A stretch of DNA of 40,292 nucleotides. Origin: an uncultured beta proteobacterium (GTDB lineage: Bacteria; Pseudomonadota; Gammaproteobacteria; Burkholderiales; Burkholderiaceae_C). Positions 16,620 to 25,413 of the stretch are shown one piece after another. The position numbers and the translations under genes are program-made. The DNA is taken from assembly GCA_903897005.1 (NCBI GenBank), contig CAITZZ010000195.1:1-40292 (forward strand), in the 5' to 3' direction. The notes under the pieces were generated by a model that did no database searches, was not told the DNA's origin, and saw only the letters and a program-made list of their open reading frames with translations. How positions within the stretch are numbered: position 1 is the first letter of the stretch; the number at the start of each line of letters is the position of its first letter.

Positions 16620-19616
16620 TCAGACCTCGATATAGCGACTCATGCGTATGGTATTGACACCCATGTGGTGAAGGTACTCGACGCGATCGCAGGCTTTGCG
16701 AATAATCATCAGACCAAAGCCACCTTCCGGAAAGATGTCGAAGTTGGTTTCCACCAGTTCGTCCGGAGGCACAAATGCCTCCCCTAGATGGATCACCTCC
16801 AGGATGAATTCCTGGCCCGAGGAGTGAGCCACCAGTTCAACCGACGCGCCCGGCAACAGTCCCTTGGCGTGGCGAACGATGTTGGTGAAAATCTCCACGC
16901 TGGCGACTTCAATGATCGCCGCCTCTGTATCTGTCATCCCGAATCGCATGGCCTGCCGCCTTACAAACTCGCGCAAGGCGCGCAAGGACGTCATGTCAAT
17001 AAGCAGTTCGCAACGCACCCTGCCGCTGTTCGCGGGTGCCTGCATCACCAGGAGCAGCGAGACATCATCATTGATGCTGACCTCGCTGGGCAGCAGGTCG
17101 CGACGCAGGCAGTGCAATACCGCACCAGGTGTCGAGTGTTCCCGCACCAGTTTGCGCACCGTCTGGTTAATGGACTCCCGTCCTATCCTCTCTCCGTTGG
17201 GCAAAATGGCGTCGGCCAAGCCGTCAGAGCACAAGAACAGGGCGTCGCCAGCGGCCAGTGGCACCTGGTCTTGAATGAGCTCAAGCTGATCCAGCACCCC
17301 CAGGGGAGGATGCTGGTTGGGCAACAACAACGTTTGGCCATCCGCATGAATCACAAGCGATTCCTCGTGACCACAGCCGACCCAGGTGATGACCTTGCGG
17401 ACCCGATCAATCCGGACGTAAGACAGTGTGACGAAGGCGTCCAGTGCCTGCAGATGCGGTGTCATCGCCTGGTGCACCAAAGACACGATGGCGATCGGTT
17501 GTGGCGCTTCCTGCCCTGACTTCTGCGTGGCCAGCAGTTCTGCCATGGACCGACTGAACTGCAATTTGGTGGCGGCGCCCATCAACGCCGCCGGCACACC
17601 CTTGCCCATGACATCGCCTGCAATGATGTCCACACAATCTTCACCGACTTGAATCACTTCAACAAAGTCACCATCAATTCCCTTGGAAGCCTGGTTGAAA
17701 CTGCTCATCCAGAGGTCGCTCAACTGCCGCAAAGGACTCGCCGCCAACAGCGACTGCTGGATTCGGGTACCAATCTCCAGTTCCCGCTCACTGGCTTGCG
17801 CGAGGGCGATTTCGGCCTGCCGCAACAATGAAATATCGGTTTGTATGGTGATGTACTGCCGGATGCTGCCGTCCTGGTTCGGCACCGGAACGGTGGTACT
17901 GGAAACCCAGTACTTACCGCCATCACGTCGGCGCAGCGACAACTCCCCGTGCCAGATCGACCCGAGCGCGTGGGCAGAACGCATTTCAGCGTATGCCACC
18001 GGGTTCAAGCGCTCGCGAAACTCGTAGTACTTCCTGCCCAGCAGCTCTTCTCTGGCAAATCCGGAAATCTGCACCAGTTTGTCATTCGCATAGATGATGG
18101 TTCCGTCAACGTCCTCGATACCGACGATCGCGTGCTCGTCAAGGGCCATCTTCTGGCGCTCCAGGTCGGTGGTCAGTTCCCGATACTTCAGTAGCAGATC
18201 GGCCTTTTCTCTCTCGTTATCCTTCTTTTCGCTGATGTCACGCACTGAAACGGTAAAGAACAGCTGCCCATGAACCTGCAGCGACACAATCGTCAGCTCG
18301 ATCGGAAAAACACTTTCATCAGCACGCATGCCCACGGTTTCGATGCGCCTGCTCAGGCGCTCGAGCACCGGGCCGTCGCCGCTCCTGAGAAAACGTTCCA
18401 GACCTTCCTGGTGATGCGCCCGCAAGTGCGTGGGCACCATGAACTCATGCAGTAGTTTGCCGACGAGCTCTGTATCCGTTCTCCCGAAAATGCTCTGCGC
18501 CGCCGGATTGACGGCCACAATGCGGCCGACTGAGTCCACTGTCAGGATACCGTCGATGGACGATTCGAACATCGCACGCTGGCGCGCTTCACTGGCATAA
18601 ACCGCCTGATGCAGTTCCTCATTGATGGCCTGGTGGCGCTTCAGGCTGCGCGTGGTAAGCAGCGTCAATGCCATGATCACAAGCAAGGCCAGCGCGGCCA
18701 GACCCAGGGTCCATCTCTCAACCCGCACCACATCACGCATGACGTCATGGAGCGAGGACTCAACGATCAGCGCCATTGGCCACTGCGGCAATACAGAAAA
18801 TGCCGTCGAGGCGCTTTCGTCATCGAACCCTGCACCAACATAGCTGCCCCACTCCCTGCTCGGCAGGAATTCGGTAAAGAGCCGCAGCGCACGCAATGAA
18901 CTGCCGATGGCGCGCACCGTATTGCGGGTTGCCACCAGCAGTTCACCGTCGTAGCCCACCAGTGCGACCCGCACGGTTGGATCGTTCGCTGAAGCCTCAT
19001 AAACGGAGCTGAAATAGTCGGCATTGATCAGCGCCACCAGTGTCTGCCCCTGACCCGCCGCGGTGCTCAGTCGGATCAGCATCGGCAATACATTCAACCT
19101 GGAGACGCCAGGTGCTCTGCGCGCAAGGTCTGCGAGGTCTCGACCCTCCAGCATCTGACCCATCACTACCTTGGATGCGTCAAGGGGAGCAACACCAAAC
19201 AAAGCCAGTTGGACCGAATGGCCGACGTTTGCACGTGAACTGCTTGCCAGCACACGGCCTTCTTCGTTGATGACAGACAGGCTTCTCAATTGGGGGTAAC
19301 TGCGCACCACGCTGTCGATCAGCGGGTCGAGTTGACCGGGCTGGTGCGGGTTACGTAAGTCACGATCCGTCGAAGCCAGCACCATCAACATCGACTCCAC
19401 GGCGCTGATGTCAGTGGCCGACTGGCGAGCCATCAGCTTGGACAGTTGTTGCAACTGCAGGAGATTTTCTGAGCGCTTGTCGCTTCTCTCAAGGTCAATG
19501 AAGGCCATGCTCAGGGCCATCACCAGTACCGACAGCAAACAGGCAATGCCAATCAGATGAACACTGGTCAACCAGACCTTCAGAGGCGACGCCATCGGCG
19601 CTGTGCGATCTGACAC
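16620..19616 (-). CDS. Membrane sensor with PAS-PAS, PP2C (SpoIIE/RsbU) phosphatase and RsbW-like kinase domain
   Basis: About 998 residues. A membrane helix (about 17-40), a periplasmic sensor region (about 41-300), a second helix (about 303-322), PAS domains at about 345-455 and 490-600, a SpoIIE-type PP2C domain at about 630-860 (metal-binding GDFVEV, AGDVMGKGVPAALM, LFLCSDGLADA) and a C-terminal GHKL ATPase (about 870-998) with N-box residues Glu908 and Asn912 and a GGFGL G-box. Phosphatase and anti-sigma-like kinase are thus on one chain, and the STAS partner is encoded two genes upstream. A GTG at 19616 with TAAGG before it seems the best start; GTG 19646 (overlapping the upstream gene) and ATG 19595 are alternatives. 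The target sigma factor or effector is not in the window. Confidence 0.9.
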   Translation of the reverse strand: MSDRTAPMASPLKVWLTSVHLIGIACLLSVLVMALSMAFIDLERSDKRSENLLQLQQLSKLMARQSATDISAVESMLMVLASTDRDLRNPHQPGQLDPLIDSVVRSYPQLRSLSVINEEGRVLASSSRANVGHSVQLALFGVAPLDASKVVMGQMLEGRDLADLARRAPGVSRLNVLPMLIRLSTAAGQGQTLVALINADYFSSVYEASANDPTVRVALVGYDGELLVATRNTVRAIGSSLRALRLFTEFLPSREWGSYVGAGFDDESASTAFSVLPQWPMALIVESSLHDVMRDVVRVERWTLGLAALALLVIMALTLLTTRSLKRHQAINEELHQAVYASEARQRAMFESSIDGILTVDSVGRIVAVNPAAQSIFGRTDTELVGKLLHEFMVPTHLRAHHQEGLERFLRSGDGPVLERLSRRIETVGMRADESVFPIELTIVSLQVHGQLFFTVSVRDISEKKDNEREKADLLLKYRELTTDLERQKMALDEHAIVGIEDVDGTIIYANDKLVQISGFAREELLGRKYYEFRERLNPVAYAEMRSAHALGSIWHGELSLRRRDGGKYWVSSTTVPVPNQDGSIRQYITIQTDISLLRQAEIALAQASERELEIGTRIQQSLLAASPLRQLSDLWMSSFNQASKGIDGDFVEVIQVGEDCVDIIAGDVMGKGVPAALMGAATKLQFSRSMAELLATQKSGQEAPQPIAIVSLVHQAMTPHLQALDAFVTLSYVRIDRVRKVITWVGCGHEESLVIHADGQTLLLPNQHPPLGVLDQLELIQDQVPLAAGDALFLCSDGLADAILPNGERIGRESINQTVRKLVREHSTPGAVLHCLRRDLLPSEVSINDDVSLLLVMQAPANSGRVRCELLIDMTSLRALREFVRRQAMRFGMTDTEAAIIEVASVEIFTNIVRHAKGLLPGASVELVAHSSGQEFILEVIHLGEAFVPPDELVETNFDIFPEGGFGLMIIRKACDRVEYLHHMGVNTIRMSRYIEV

Positions 19617-19623
19617 GATGGCC

Positions 19624-20442
19624 TTATCTTGCGACAACAATTTCACTCAAGCCGTATTTCCTGGCCGCTCTTTCAAGGCGTCCGTCGCTCTTGATGCGAG
19701 CGACAAACTGATCCATCTGTGCCAGCCACTCCGGGTCACCCGGTTTGACGGCATAGGCATACGGAATGATGCTGAACGGCTTGGGTGGCGACACCAGGCG
19801 CACCCAGTCGGCACTGGCCATCAGACGCCGACTGTAGGGGTAATCAGTCATGAAAACATCGACACGACCCGATTCAAGCTCCTGCTCACGCGTCAAGGGA
19901 GGCCGAATCACGACCAGTTTGGCCTGCTTGAGGGCGGCCGTCATCACGGGTTCCATAAACGTTCCGGCCTGAACTGCAACCTGAATCCCGGGTTTGTCGA
20001 TATCGTCCCAACTGCTGATGCTGCGGCTACCACGGGTCGTCACGCCATAGATGTCACTTTGCAAGTAGGGCTGGGTAAATTTCAGCGATTGCTGACGCTG
20101 CGCCGTGATACCAACCGCAAACATCGCCACATCGCAACGATCATCAAGCAGATCAGCGATCAGCCTGGAAAACGAAGTCTCTACATACTCGAGTCGAGCC
20201 CCCACATCCCTGGCCAACTCGGCGGACAGATCAATATCGATGCCGTCGAGTTGGTGATTGCGGGGATTGCGATAGGTAATGCCATAGTATTCAGGCCAGA
20301 TGCAGACGCGCAGCACCTTGGCCGCCTTGATCCGATCGGATACCGGTCCCGCCACGGCCGGCGGGACACAGGACAGGCCAAAGCAGACCAGCAGAGCGAG
20401 CACCAAAGGCTGCCCCCAGACATTCGCAGAAAGCCGCATCAT
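19624..20442 (-). CDS. Periplasmic solute-binding protein (SBP family 3, amino-acid type)
   Basis: About 272 residues from the ATG at 20442. The signal peptide is about residues 1-31 (hydrophobic LVLALLVCFGLSC core, PAVAG cleavage region). The mature protein follows the SBP_bac_3 pattern: RVCIWPEYYGI, LDGIDIDLSAELARDVGARL, DVAMFAVGITAQRQQSLKFT, then ESGRVDVFMTDYPYS and LDGR-like KSDGRLERAARKYG. A TTG at 20472 is an alternative start. There is no permease or ATPase gene beside it; instead it sits between the STAS and the sensor/phosphatase genes, seven bases from the latter. This suggests it presents a ligand to the sensor rather than to a transporter (inference). Confidence 0.88.
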   Translation of the reverse strand: MMRLSANVWGQPLVLALLVCFGLSCVPPAVAGPVSDRIKAAKVLRVCIWPEYYGITYRNPRNHQLDGIDIDLSAELARDVGARLEYVETSFSRLIADLLDDRCDVAMFAVGITAQRQQSLKFTQPYLQSDIYGVTTRGSRSISSWDDIDKPGIQVAVQAGTFMEPVMTAALKQAKLVVIRPPLTREQELESGRVDVFMTDYPYSRRLMASADWVRLVSPPKPFSIIPYAYAVKPGDPEWLAQMDQFVARIKSDGRLERAARKYGLSEIVVAR

Positions 20443-20481
20443 GTTTGCCAGACCGGGATCCAGAGTCGCCAAGCTCGTGGG

Positions 20482-20820
20482 TCAGGCAAAAGACCTGACT
20501 GCCTCGTCGCGCGTAGTGTGGATATTGAAAACCCGGTCGATGCGCATCAGTTCAAACAGCGCGCGTACCGGCTTGGACATGGCGCAGAGCTTGAAATCGC
20601 CTGCTCTGCCATTGAGTAAACGCAGGCAGGAAATCAATGCGCCCAGCCCGGAGCTGTCAACAAACCTGACGCCTGTCATGTCCAACACAACCCGCGTGCG
20701 ATCGCGCATCATGAGTTGTACGGCATCCCTGAACTCGCGCGCATTGCTGGCATCCAGATTGTCTTCGTTCAGCTCGATCAACAGCACATTGTTGTCTTCA
20801 CCAACTTCTTTGAGTTTCAT
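20482..20820 (-). CDS. STAS-domain anti-anti-sigma factor (RsbV/SpoIIAA-like)
   Basis: 112 residues, one STAS domain. The phosphorylation motif DSSGLG is at 55-60; in the family the second Ser of this motif is phosphorylated by an RsbW/SpoIIAB-type kinase and dephosphorylated by a SpoIIE-type PP2C. Both activities are predicted in the sensor protein encoded downstream, so STAS and sensor form a plausible closed switch. It is the first gene of the three-gene minus-strand unit; its stop is 39 bases before the binding-protein start. The promoter must lie in the 236-base divergent gap (20821-21056). Confidence 0.92.
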   Translation of the reverse strand: MKLKEVGEDNNVLLIELNEDNLDASNAREFRDAVQLMMRDRTRVVLDMTGVRFVDSSGLGALISCLRLLNGRAGDFKLCAMSKPVRALFELMRIDRVFNIHTTRDEAVRSFA

Positions 20821-20983
20821 GCTATTTCCCCATGCAGAGTATGTCGAATGCCCAGTCCCGGTCAGGCTCCTTGCCCTTGCGTATCGGTCGCGATCCTCGG
20901 TACTTTCAGCTTGATTGTGACAAGTTTAATGGTTGTCTTCGTTCTCCGTGACCGCCGCAACGGCCTGCCGCCAGACACGCAGG

Positions 20984-20997
20984 TGACAAGCCGGTCA
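20984..20997. promoter_or_regulatory. Palindrome in front of the Crp-family gene, possible operator
   Basis: TGACAAGCCGGTCA is a TGAC-N6-GTCA palindrome, close in geometry to Crp-type TGTGA-N6-TCACA sites, about 60 bases before the regulator's start codon. A second, wider TGAC-N9-GTCA arrangement lies downstream near 21026-21042. Autoregulation is possible, but the match is short. Confidence 0.3.
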
Positions 20998-21056
20998 GCG
21001 CGCTTTCGTCACCAGCGCGACAATTGACCTGTTTTCAGTCACCCACAAGACAGGCT

Positions 21057-21776
21057 ATGGACGACCCTATTCTTACCATCGAAGAACGCGAGGCAATCAA
21101 TGCCGGACGCTGGTTTTCAGCTCTTTCACCCTCACTACGGCACGATATTCTGCGATGCGCCTATGTCAAACGCTACAAGGACGGCGAGCTTATCACCGCT
21201 CGGGGCGAGCAGCCGCAGGAGTGGATTGCCTGTGCGCGCGGTGCCGTGCGGGTCAGCTCGACCTCGATTTCGGGCAAACAGATCACGCTGACCTATGTCG
21301 AGCCGGGCATCTGGTTTGGCGACGTGGCGATCTTCGACGGCGACCGGCGCACGCACGACGCCTATGCGCATGGCGACAGCACGATTCTGTGCGTAGCCAG
21401 AGCCGACTTCAAGAAAATACTGGCGCTACACGCCGAGTTGTACGAGGCCCTGCTGCGCCTGCACGCGAGGCGCATCCGCCAGCTCTACGGTCTGGTGGAA
21501 GACCTCAACACCTTGCCGCTGCGAGCGCGCCTGGCCAAGCAACTGCTGCACCTGGTGCGCAGCTATGGCGTACCGTCGCTGAGCAACAGCACCGAGATGC
21601 GCATCGGGCTGCAGTTGGCACAGGAGGAGTTGGCCCAGTTGCTGGGTGCCTCCAGACAGCGCGTCAATCAGGAACTCAAATCGATGGAGCGCGAAGAGGC
21701 GATCCGGATCGAACCCGGTGGTCTGGTCATTCGCAACCGCGAAGCCCTGATGCGCATCATTGAAGCCGACACCTGA
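21057..21776 (+). CDS. Crp/Fnr family transcriptional regulator
   Basis: 239 residues from the ATG at 21057. The N-terminal cyclic-nucleotide-binding fold (about 25-140; GELITARGEQPQEWIACARGAVRV, then GIWFGDVAIFDGDRRTHDAYA) is followed by the dimerisation helix and a C-terminal winged helix (about 170-235; LAQEELAQLLGASRQRVNQELKSME split over the recognition helix). No N-terminal Cys cluster is present, so it is not an oxygen-sensing Fnr. It sits 24 bases before the kinase gene on the same strand and probably controls that unit. The effector cannot be read from the sequence. Confidence 0.93.
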   Translation: MDDPILTIEEREAINAGRWFSALSPSLRHDILRCAYVKRYKDGELITARGEQPQEWIACARGAVRVSSTSISGKQITLTYVEPGIWFGDVAIFDGDRRTHDAYAHGDSTILCVARADFKKILALHAELYEALLRLHARRIRQLYGLVEDLNTLPLRARLAKQLLHLVRSYGVPSLSNSTEMRIGLQLAQEELAQLLGASRQRVNQELKSMEREEAIRIEPGGLVIRNREALMRIIEADT

Positions 21777-21800
21777 ACCTACCCGGATGATGACTACACC

Positions 21801-22901
21801 ATGAGCGATTTTGATCATTTCGTCGGCACACGCCCGGTCTCCGAAGGCCAGGCCTTTGACGTCGCCGCGCTTTCAGTCTGGCTGGAGCAGCATCTGCCCG
21901 GGTTTAGTGGTCCCCTGAGCGTCGAATCCTTCAAGGGTGGCCAGTCCAATCCGACCTACAAGCTGAGTACCCCAACGCAGCACTACGTGATGCGCGCCAA
22001 GCCCGGGCCGGTGGCCAAACTGCTGCCCTCGGCGCACGCCATCGAGCGCGAATTCGCCGTCATGAGCGGGCTTTACGGCACCGATGTGCCGGTACCGCGC
22101 ATGTACTGCCTTTGCGAAGACGAGGCCGTCATTGGACGCGCCTTCTACATCATGGAGTTCATGCCGGGGCGCGTGCTGTGGGACCAGAGCCTGCCGGGGA
22201 TGAACGCGCAGGAGCGCGCCGCCATCTACAACGAGATGAACCGGGTCATTTCGGCGCTGCACACCGTCAAGTTTTCCGAGCGCGGACTCGCCGGCTATGG
22301 CAAGCCGGGCAACTACTTTGAACGCCAGATTGGACGTTGGAGCAAACAGTATGCGGCCTCAGCTGACGGCGCCGGCCCGATGTCACAACCAACGCGCGAG
22401 ATGGACCTGTTGGTGCAGTGGCTGCCGCAGCACATCCCGGAGATGGCTTGCGCCACCGAACTGGTCAGCATCGTGCACGGTGACTACCGCCTGGACAACC
22501 TGATGTTTCACCCGACCGAGCCGCGCATTGTGGCGGTGCTGGATTGGGAACTCTCCACCCTCGGTCACCCGCTGGCGGACTTCAGCTACCACTGCATGGC
22601 CTGGCATATTCCACCGGGCTCATTTCGCGGTATTGGCGGGCTTGACGTTGCCAGTCTGGGTATCCCGACGGAAGACGAATACATACGGCTGTACTGCGAA
22701 CGCACGGGTCTGACCACACCGCAGGCGCTCAAGGCAGACTGGAATTTCTACATGGCCTATAACCTGTTTCGCATCGCCGCCATCCTGCAAGGCATTGCCA
22801 AACGCGTTGAAGCGGGTACCGCTGCCAGTGCGCAGGCGGTCAGTTCCGCCGCTGGCGTCAAGCCGCTGGCGCAAATGGCATGGAAATTCGCACAAAAATG
22901 A
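21801..22901 (+). CDS. APH-fold phosphotransferase, ACAD10/11 or LvaA-type acyl-CoA kinase
   Basis: 366 residues of the aminoglycoside-phosphotransferase/choline-kinase fold. Visible motifs: [10 protein letters not shown] (nucleotide loop, about 35-44), the catalytic HGDYRLDN (about 225-232) and metal-binding [14 protein letters not shown] (about 247-260). These blocks resemble the kinase domain of mammalian ACAD10/ACAD11 and bacterial LvaA, which phosphorylates 4-hydroxyacyl-CoA. The acyl-CoA dehydrogenase encoded next matches the other half of that pair. Antibiotic resistance is therefore an unlikely role. The stop codon TGA (22899-22901) lies inside the first copy of a tandem repeat, so the repeat has probably supplied or moved the C-terminus. 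Confidence 0.88.
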   Translation: MSDFDHFVGTRPVSEGQAFDVAALSVWLEQHLPGFSGPLSVESFKGGQSNPTYKLSTPTQHYVMRAKPGPVAKLLPSAHAIEREFAVMSGLYGTDVPVPRMYCLCEDEAVIGRAFYIMEFMPGRVLWDQSLPGMNAQERAAIYNEMNRVISALHTVKFSERGLAGYGKPGNYFERQIGRWSKQYAASADGAGPMSQPTREMDLLVQWLPQHIPEMACATELVSIVHGDYRLDNLMFHPTEPRIVAVLDWELSTLGHPLADFSYHCMAWHIPPGSFRGIGGLDVASLGIPTEDEYIRLYCERTGLTTPQALKADWNFYMAYNLFRIAAILQGIAKRVEAGTAASAQAVSSAAGVKPLAQMAWKFAQK

Positions 22902-22984
22902 CCCCCACGTTCGCCACTTCGTGTGCTTCACTGCCCCCCGAGGGGGCCGTCGGCCTGCTTGGGGCGGCCCGGCGCTGGCCGGTC
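22898..22984 (+). repeat. Tandem intergenic repeat, copy 1 (87 bp)
   Basis: Begins ATGACCCCCACGTTCGCC and ends GCGCTGGCCGGTC. It contains a short palindrome (GCCCCCCGAGGGGGC) and a second region of GGCC-flanked inverted repeats. It carries the stop codon of the kinase gene in its first bases. Similar C/G-rich intergenic repeats are, from memory, frequent in Comamonadaceae genomes. Confidence 0.93.
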
Positions 22985-23072
22985 ATGACCCCCACGTTCG
23001 CCACTTCGTGTGCTTCAATGCCCCCCCGAGGGGGCCGTCGGCCTGCTTGGGGCGGCCCGGCGCTGGCCGGTC
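22985..23072 (+). repeat. Tandem intergenic repeat, copy 2 (88 bp)
   Basis: Directly follows copy 1 and differs by one substitution (C to A before the TGCCCC run) and one extra C in the C-run. It ends 28 bases before the acyl-CoA dehydrogenase start. The near-identity suggests a recent duplication. Confidence 0.93.
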
Positions 23073-23100
23073 ACTTACATACCAACCCACCGGAGAGATC

Positions 23101-24351
<1,251 letters not shown>

Positions 24352-24365
24352 GTGTTCGGGTCTGC

Positions 24366-24390
24366 GCCGCGTCAGTGCAGATGACGCGGC
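24366..24390. terminator. Hairpin between two convergent genes, possible terminator
   Basis: A perfect 9-bp stem (GCCGCGTCA with TGACGCGGC) and a 7-base loop, 15 bases after the dehydrogenase stop and overlapping the last codons of the convergent gene. There is no T run on either side, so it is not a textbook intrinsic terminator. Confidence 0.4.
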
Positions 24391-25010
24391 TTGCGCCCGC
24401 CACCATGGCCGATGCCGCCATGACCACCACTGGAGCCACGCGGCGGCTTGCCCAGTTGCAGGGAGTTGACCAGTTCGTCAAAACGCTGACCGAACAGTTT
24501 GTCGATCTCGGTCACCACACCGCCGAGTTCGGCCCCGTCAAAGTGCCGCTCCATCAGATTGACCACGTCCTGCACCAGCAGGTCGCGCTGGACCTGCATG
24601 ATGGCGGCCGGGTCCGGCCCGACGAAAAGCATGACAAAATCATCGCGTGACTCGATTTCGGACTCGGACTCGGACTCGTCGTCCTCAAATTCGGTGTCGT
24701 AGAAAGTGACTTCAATAGCGGCACCGGTTTGCGCCAGTTCATTGAGGTTCATGCACATTTCGTCCAGCACCTGGCGAAAATCATCGTCACCCTCCACTGT
24801 CCAGCAGATTTGCAGCAAATGTCCCTGGGGATCAAACTTGATGCCAGGCTCGTCTTCGTAGGAACTCTCCGCGGCGTCCGCCAAAGAGCGGGCTCCGGCG
24901 TACTTCCACAAGGGCTTGAGGGCGTCCTGCAGTTGACCAAAAACAACTTCGGCGCGCAAGGTCACCTGGCCATGGACATGAATCTCTAGGGGGTGGTTAT
25001 AGCTTGACAT
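24372..25010 (-). CDS. Conserved hypothetical acidic protein
   Basis: 212 residues from the ATG at 25010 (MSSYNHPLEIHVHGQ); the longer open frame would run back into a tRNA gene. No signal peptide or membrane helix. A ferredoxin-like or beta-rich N-terminal half (LEIHVHGQVTLRAEVVFGQL, LLQICWTVEGDDDFRQVLDE) is followed by a very acidic linker (DDESESESEIESRDD, about 130-144), a helical part with FVGPDPAAIMQVQRDLL, and a Gly/His/Arg-rich tail ending KPRHLH. I do not recognise a function; from memory similar proteins occur in Burkholderiales as a domain of unknown function. It is downstream of the tRNA cluster and convergent with the dehydrogenase gene. Confidence 0.75.
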   Translation of the reverse strand: MSSYNHPLEIHVHGQVTLRAEVVFGQLQDALKPLWKYAGARSLADAAESSYEDEPGIKFDPQGHLLQICWTVEGDDDFRQVLDEMCMNLNELAQTGAAIEVTFYDTEFEDDESESESEIESRDDFVMLFVGPDPAAIMQVQRDLLVQDVVNLMERHFDGAELGGVVTEIDKLFGQRFDELVNSLQLGKPPRGSSGGHGGIGHGGGRKPRHLH

Positions 25011-25033
25011 GGGATGAGTGTACTGGGATCGCC

Positions 25034-25125
25034 TGGTGCCCGAGACCGGAATCGAACCGGTACGCCCCAATTACGGAAGCGGCGGATTTTAAGTCCGATG
25101 TGTCTACCAATTTCACCACTCGGGC
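25034..25125 (-). tRNA. tRNA-Leu (UAA)
   Basis: The reverse complement folds as a class II tRNA: acceptor GCCCGAG paired with CTCGGGC, D-arm with AAATTGGTAGACAC, anticodon loop CTTAAAA (anticodon TAA), long variable arm, T-loop GTTCGATTC, discriminator A and encoded CCA. It is the last tRNA of a Gly-Cys-Leu cluster. Confidence 0.96.
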
Positions 25126-25140
25126 ACAGACCGGCTTGAC

Positions 25141-25214
25141 TGGAGGCGCGACCCAGAGTCGAACTGGGCTAGACGGATTTGCAATCCGTTGCATAACCGA
25201 TTTGCTATCGCGCC
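25141..25214 (-). tRNA. tRNA-Cys (GCA)
   Basis: The acceptor stem GGCGCGA pairs with TCGCGCC. The anticodon stem-loop ACGGATTTGCAATCCGT has GCA in the loop, T-arm GTTCGACTC, discriminator U (T) as required for CysRS, and CCA encoded. It lies 15 bases upstream of tRNA-Leu in the transcript direction. Confidence 0.96.
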
Positions 25215-25225
25215 ATTGTTCTGAC

Positions 25226-25253
25226 AAAAAAGGGAAGCCACGGCTTCCCTTTT
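25226..25253 (-). terminator. Terminator-like hairpin inside the tRNA cluster
   Basis: AAAGGGAAGCC and GGCTTCCCTTT form a near-perfect stem with a tiny loop. On the minus strand it ends in six T residues, the form of an intrinsic terminator, yet it lies between tRNA-Gly and tRNA-Cys of the same orientation. It could limit read-through (attenuation) or separate two transcription units. Confidence 0.65.
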
Positions 25254-25260
25254 CGGAATT

Positions 25261-25336
25261 TGGAGCGGGAAAAGAGTCTCGAACTCTCGACCTCAACCTT
25301 GGCAAGGTTGCGCTCTACCAACTGAGCTATTCCCGC
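25261..25336 (-). tRNA. tRNA-Gly (GCC)
   Basis: The acceptor GCGGGAA pairs with TTCCCGC, the D-arm is TAGCTCAGTTGGTAGAGC, the anticodon loop of CAACCTTGCCAAGGTTG carries GCC, T-loop GTTCGAGAC, discriminator U (T), CCA encoded. It is the first tRNA after the predicted promoter. Confidence 0.96.
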
Positions 25337-25350
25337 GTTACAAGCCGCAA

Positions 25351-25378
25351 ATTATAGCGCAAAATTTTCATTGTCCTC
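25351..25378 (-). promoter_or_regulatory. Predicted tRNA-cluster promoter
   Basis: A perfect TATAAT (-10; ATTATA at 25351-25356 on the plus strand) stands 15 bases before the 5' end of tRNA-Gly. The -35 position 16 bases further upstream reads GAGGAC, a poor match. The GC-rich GCGGC stretch just after the -10 is typical of stringently controlled stable-RNA promoters. Confidence 0.6.
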
Positions 25379-25413
25379 GGCAGGCTCATGAAAAGTTGCA
25401 CTGTTATCCGGTT

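Noticed and set aside
21801-22901. Aminoglycoside resistance gene
   Set aside because: The fold is shared, but the specific motifs and the neighbouring dehydrogenase point to the ACAD10/11 type kinase.
22898-23072. CRISPR-like repeat
   Set aside because: Only two directly abutting copies of 87-88 bases with no spacers.
22795-23100. N-terminal extension of the acyl-CoA dehydrogenase through the tandem repeat
   Set aside because: The extension overlaps the kinase gene and repeats itself with the DNA repeat; the ATG at 23101 has a GGAGAG site and gives a normal-length enzyme.
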